Position numbers and translations under genes: made by a program. A stretch of 7,307 nt of DNA from DAOMOP01 sp035444405 (GTDB lineage Bacteria > Pseudomonadota > Gammaproteobacteria > Burkholderiales > Rhodocyclaceae). Positions 5,337-7,307 of the stretch are shown here, one piece after another. Below the pieces are notes generated by a model that did not search any database, was not told the DNA's origin, and worked only from the letters and a program-made list of their open reading frames with translations. The DNA lies in the NCBI GenBank assembly GCA_035444405.1, contig DAOMOP010000205.1, forward strand, positions 1-7,307, given 5' to 3'. Position 1 is the stretch's first letter. Every line of letters begins with the position of its first letter.

Positions 5337-7307
5337 TCACACCTTGCGGATCGCGCACGCGCATTTCTTGAAATCGGTCTGCAGCGAGATCGGGCAGGTC
5401 GCGTCCAGCGTGAGCTTGTTCACCAAGATGCCGGCGTCGAACCACGGCACGAAGACGAGCCCGCGCGGCGGCTTGTTGCGCCCGCGCGTCTCGAGCCGGA
5501 TGCGCATCGCCCCGCGCCGCGTCACCAGCTCGACCTCCTCGCCGCGGCGCATGCCGAGCGCGCGCGCGTCCTCGGGGTGGATGTAGCACACGGCATTCGG
5601 CACCGCGCGGTAGAGCTCCGGCACGCGCCGCGTCATCGAGCCCGAATGCCAGTGCTCGAGTACGCGCCCGGTGCACAACCAGTACGGATAGTCGTCGTCG
5701 GGTGCCTCGGGGGCCGGCTCGTAGGGCAGCGCATACAGCACCGCCTTGCCGTCGGGCATGCCGTAGAAGTCGACGTCCTTGCCGGCCTCGACGTACGGGT
5801 CGTAGCCCTCGCGGTAGCGCCACAGCGTCTCGCGCCCGTCGACGACCGGCCAGCGCAACCCGCGCACCTCGTGATAGGTGTCGAACGGCGCGAGATCGTG
5901 CGCCTTGCCGCGGCCGAACTCGGCATATTCCTCGAACAGCGACTTCTGCACGTAGAAGCCGAACGCGTCGGCCTCGACATTCTTGTAGGCCGGGTCGGCC
6001 TGATCGCGCGGGAAGCGCGCGCGCGCCTCATCGCTCGCGTACAGCACCTCGTACAGGCTCTTGCCGCGGTACTCGGGCTTTTGCGCGAGCAACTCCTCGG
6101 GCCACACCTCCTCGATCTGGAAGCGCTTCGAAAACTCGAGCAGCTGCCACAGGTCAGAGCGCGCCTCGCCCGGCGCATCGACGAGCTGATGCCAGAACTG
6201 CGTGCGCCGCTCGGCATTGCCGTAGGCCCCTTCCTTCTCGACCCACATCGCGGCCGGCAGCACGAGGTCGGCGGCGAGCGTCGTGACGGTCGGGTAGGCG
6301 TCCGAGACGACGACGAAGTTGGCCGGGTTGCGGTAGCCGGGATAGGTCTCGTTGAGGATGTTCGGGGCGGCCTGCATGTTGTTGTTGCACATCACCCAGT
6401 AGGCGTTCAGTTCGCCGTCCCTGAGCCTGCGGTCCTGCTGCACGGCATCGAAGCCGGGGCGCTCGGGAATCGTGCCGGGGGGCAGCTTCCAGATCTTTTC
6501 GGCATAGGCGCGATGCTCGGGGTTGGTCACGACCATGTCGGCAGGCAGGCGGTGCGCGAAGGTGCCGACCTCGCGCGCGGTGCCGCACGCGGAGGGCTGG
6601 CCGGTCAGCGAGAACGGACTGTTGCCCGGCTCGCTGATCTTGCCGGTCAGAAGATGCAGGTTGTAGAGCAGGTTGCTGCACCAGGTGCCGCGCGTATGCT
6701 GGTTGAAACCCATCGTGAAGAACGACATCACCTTCACGTCGGGGTCGGCATAGAGCTCGGCGAGCCGGTCGAGGCGCTCGGGCGCGACGTTCGCGAGCCG
6801 TGCGACGCTGTCGCGGTCGTAGCGGGCGACGAATTCGGCGTACTCGTCGAAGCTCATCGCCTCGCCGCCGCCCGGATTCGCGATGTTCTCGCCACTCTGG
6901 CGCGGGTGGTCGGGGCGCAGACCGTAGCCGATGTCGGTGTTGCCGCGCATGAAGCGGGTGTGGCGGTCGACGAAGTCGCGATTCACCGCGCCGTTGCGGA
7001 TGATGTAGTTCGCGCAGTAGTTCAGGATCGCCAGATCGGTCTGCGGGACGAAGGTCAGCGTCAGGTCGGCGAGGTCGTAGCAGCGGTGCTCGAACACCGA
7101 CAGCACCGCGACCTGCACGTGCGGCGCGGAAAGGCGCCGGTCGGTCACGCGCGTCCACAGGATCGGGTGCATCTCGGCCATGTTGCTGCCCCACAGCACG
7201 AAGGCGTCGGCACGCTCGATGTCGTCGTAGCAGCCCATCGGCTCGTCCATGCCGAAGCTGCGCATGAAGCCGGCCACCGCCGAGGCCATGCAGTGGCGCG
7301 CGTTCGG
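5337..7307 (-). CDS. napA: NapA, periplasmic nitrate reductase catalytic subunit (5' end outside window)
   Basis: NapA reduces nitrate to nitrite at a molybdenum bis-guanine-dinucleotide centre in the periplasm. 656 residues are visible, the C-terminal four fifths of a protein usually about 830 long. The Tat signal and the N-terminal [4Fe-4S] motif lie beyond the window. The sequence enters at PNARHCMASAV, whose Cys (codon 7292-7290) is the family's Mo ligand. Family blocks follow in order: GCYDDIE, WGSNMAEMHPILW, TDIGYGLRPDHP, MGFNQHTRGTWCSNLLYNLHL, GQPSACGTAREVGTFAHRLPADMV, NNNMQA, AMWVEKEGAYGNAERRTQFW, SDLWQLLEFSKRF, CTGRVLEHWHSGSMTRRVPEL, ETRGRNKPPRGLV and the terminal TDFKKCACAIRKV before TGA at 5339-5337. 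No frameshift or stop was seen, and it looks functional. The annotated ATG at 7289 is internal and not the start. It heads the napA-napB-napC transcript in this window. Confidence 0.97.
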   Translation of the reverse strand, partial: PNARHCMASAVAGFMRSFGMDEPMGCYDDIERADAFVLWGSNMAEMHPILWTRVTDRRLSAPHVQVAVLSVFEHRCYDLADLTLTFVPQTDLAILNYCANYIIRNGAVNRDFVDRHTRFMRGNTDIGYGLRPDHPRQSGENIANPGGGEAMSFDEYAEFVARYDRDSVARLANVAPERLDRLAELYADPDVKVMSFFTMGFNQHTRGTWCSNLLYNLHLLTGKISEPGNSPFSLTGQPSACGTAREVGTFAHRLPADMVVTNPEHRAYAEKIWKLPPGTIPERPGFDAVQQDRRLRDGELNAYWVMCNNNMQAAPNILNETYPGYRNPANFVVVSDAYPTVTTLAADLVLPAAMWVEKEGAYGNAERRTQFWHQLVDAPGEARSDLWQLLEFSKRFQIEEVWPEELLAQKPEYRGKSLYEVLYASDEARARFPRDQADPAYKNVEADAFGFYVQKSLFEEYAEFGRGKAHDLAPFDTYHEVRGLRWPVVDGRETLWRYREGYDPYVEAGKDVDFYGMPDGKAVLYALPYEPAPEAPDDDYPYWLCTGRVLEHWHSGSMTRRVPELYRAVPNAVCYIHPEDARALGMRRGEEVELVTRRGAMRIRLETRGRNKPPRGLVFVPWFDAGILVNKLTLDATCPISLQTDFKKCACAIRKV

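Noticed and set aside
5337..6217. Long open frames on both strands inside napA, such as 5702-6286 (+) and 5633-6217 (-)
   Set aside because: They are Arg/Ala/Ser-rich shadows caused by high GC at third positions and carry no recognisable motifs.
1..7307. CRISPR array, tRNA, rRNA or insertion sequence
   Set aside because: No regularly spaced repeats, cloverleaf-like segments, rRNA sequence, transposase fragments or terminal inverted repeats were seen.

Overview
The window comes from a GC-rich proteobacterium. Codon use and a periplasmic nitrate reductase (Nap) layout with NapC as the only visible quinol dehydrogenase suggest a betaproteobacterium, possibly of the Azoarcus/Thauera (Rhodocyclales) type. 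That assignment is an inference from gene content, not a measured match.

The layout falls into three blocks. (1) Positions 1-3258 are a decayed block. It opens with the 3' end of a LeuE-type amino-acid exporter on the + strand. Next, on the - strand, lies a fused scrap of napB and napC (402-666). It is a diverged second copy of sequence that is intact at 4089-4916, with the middle deleted. A + strand acyl-CoA ligase gene follows, broken by an internal deletion, a one-base frameshift and loss of its whole C-terminal end. Its break point runs straight into a thiamine-diphosphate (ThDP) enzyme that lacks its own first residues but is otherwise open to its stop.

(2) Positions 3331-3867 hold a compact, somewhat AT-richer BrnT/BrnA toxin-antitoxin operon on the - strand. 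It has a probable promoter whose spacer contains a perfect small palindrome, and brnT may be leaderless. The operon converges on the ThDP gene.

(3) Positions 4089-7307 hold an intact-looking napA(partial)-napB-napC operon on the - strand. NapA is the molybdenum catalytic subunit, NapB the periplasmic dihaem electron-transfer subunit, and NapC the membrane-anchored tetrahaem quinol oxidase. Electrons flow quinol -> NapC -> NapB -> NapA -> nitrate.

I see no clearly new biological system. The most notable features are three deletion junctions within about 1.2 kb (near 526, 1325 and 1668), one of which keeps napB and napC in frame as a chimera, and the unusual regulatory layout of the BrnTA operon. 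The deletions could be genuine genome decay or, less likely, assembly joins.
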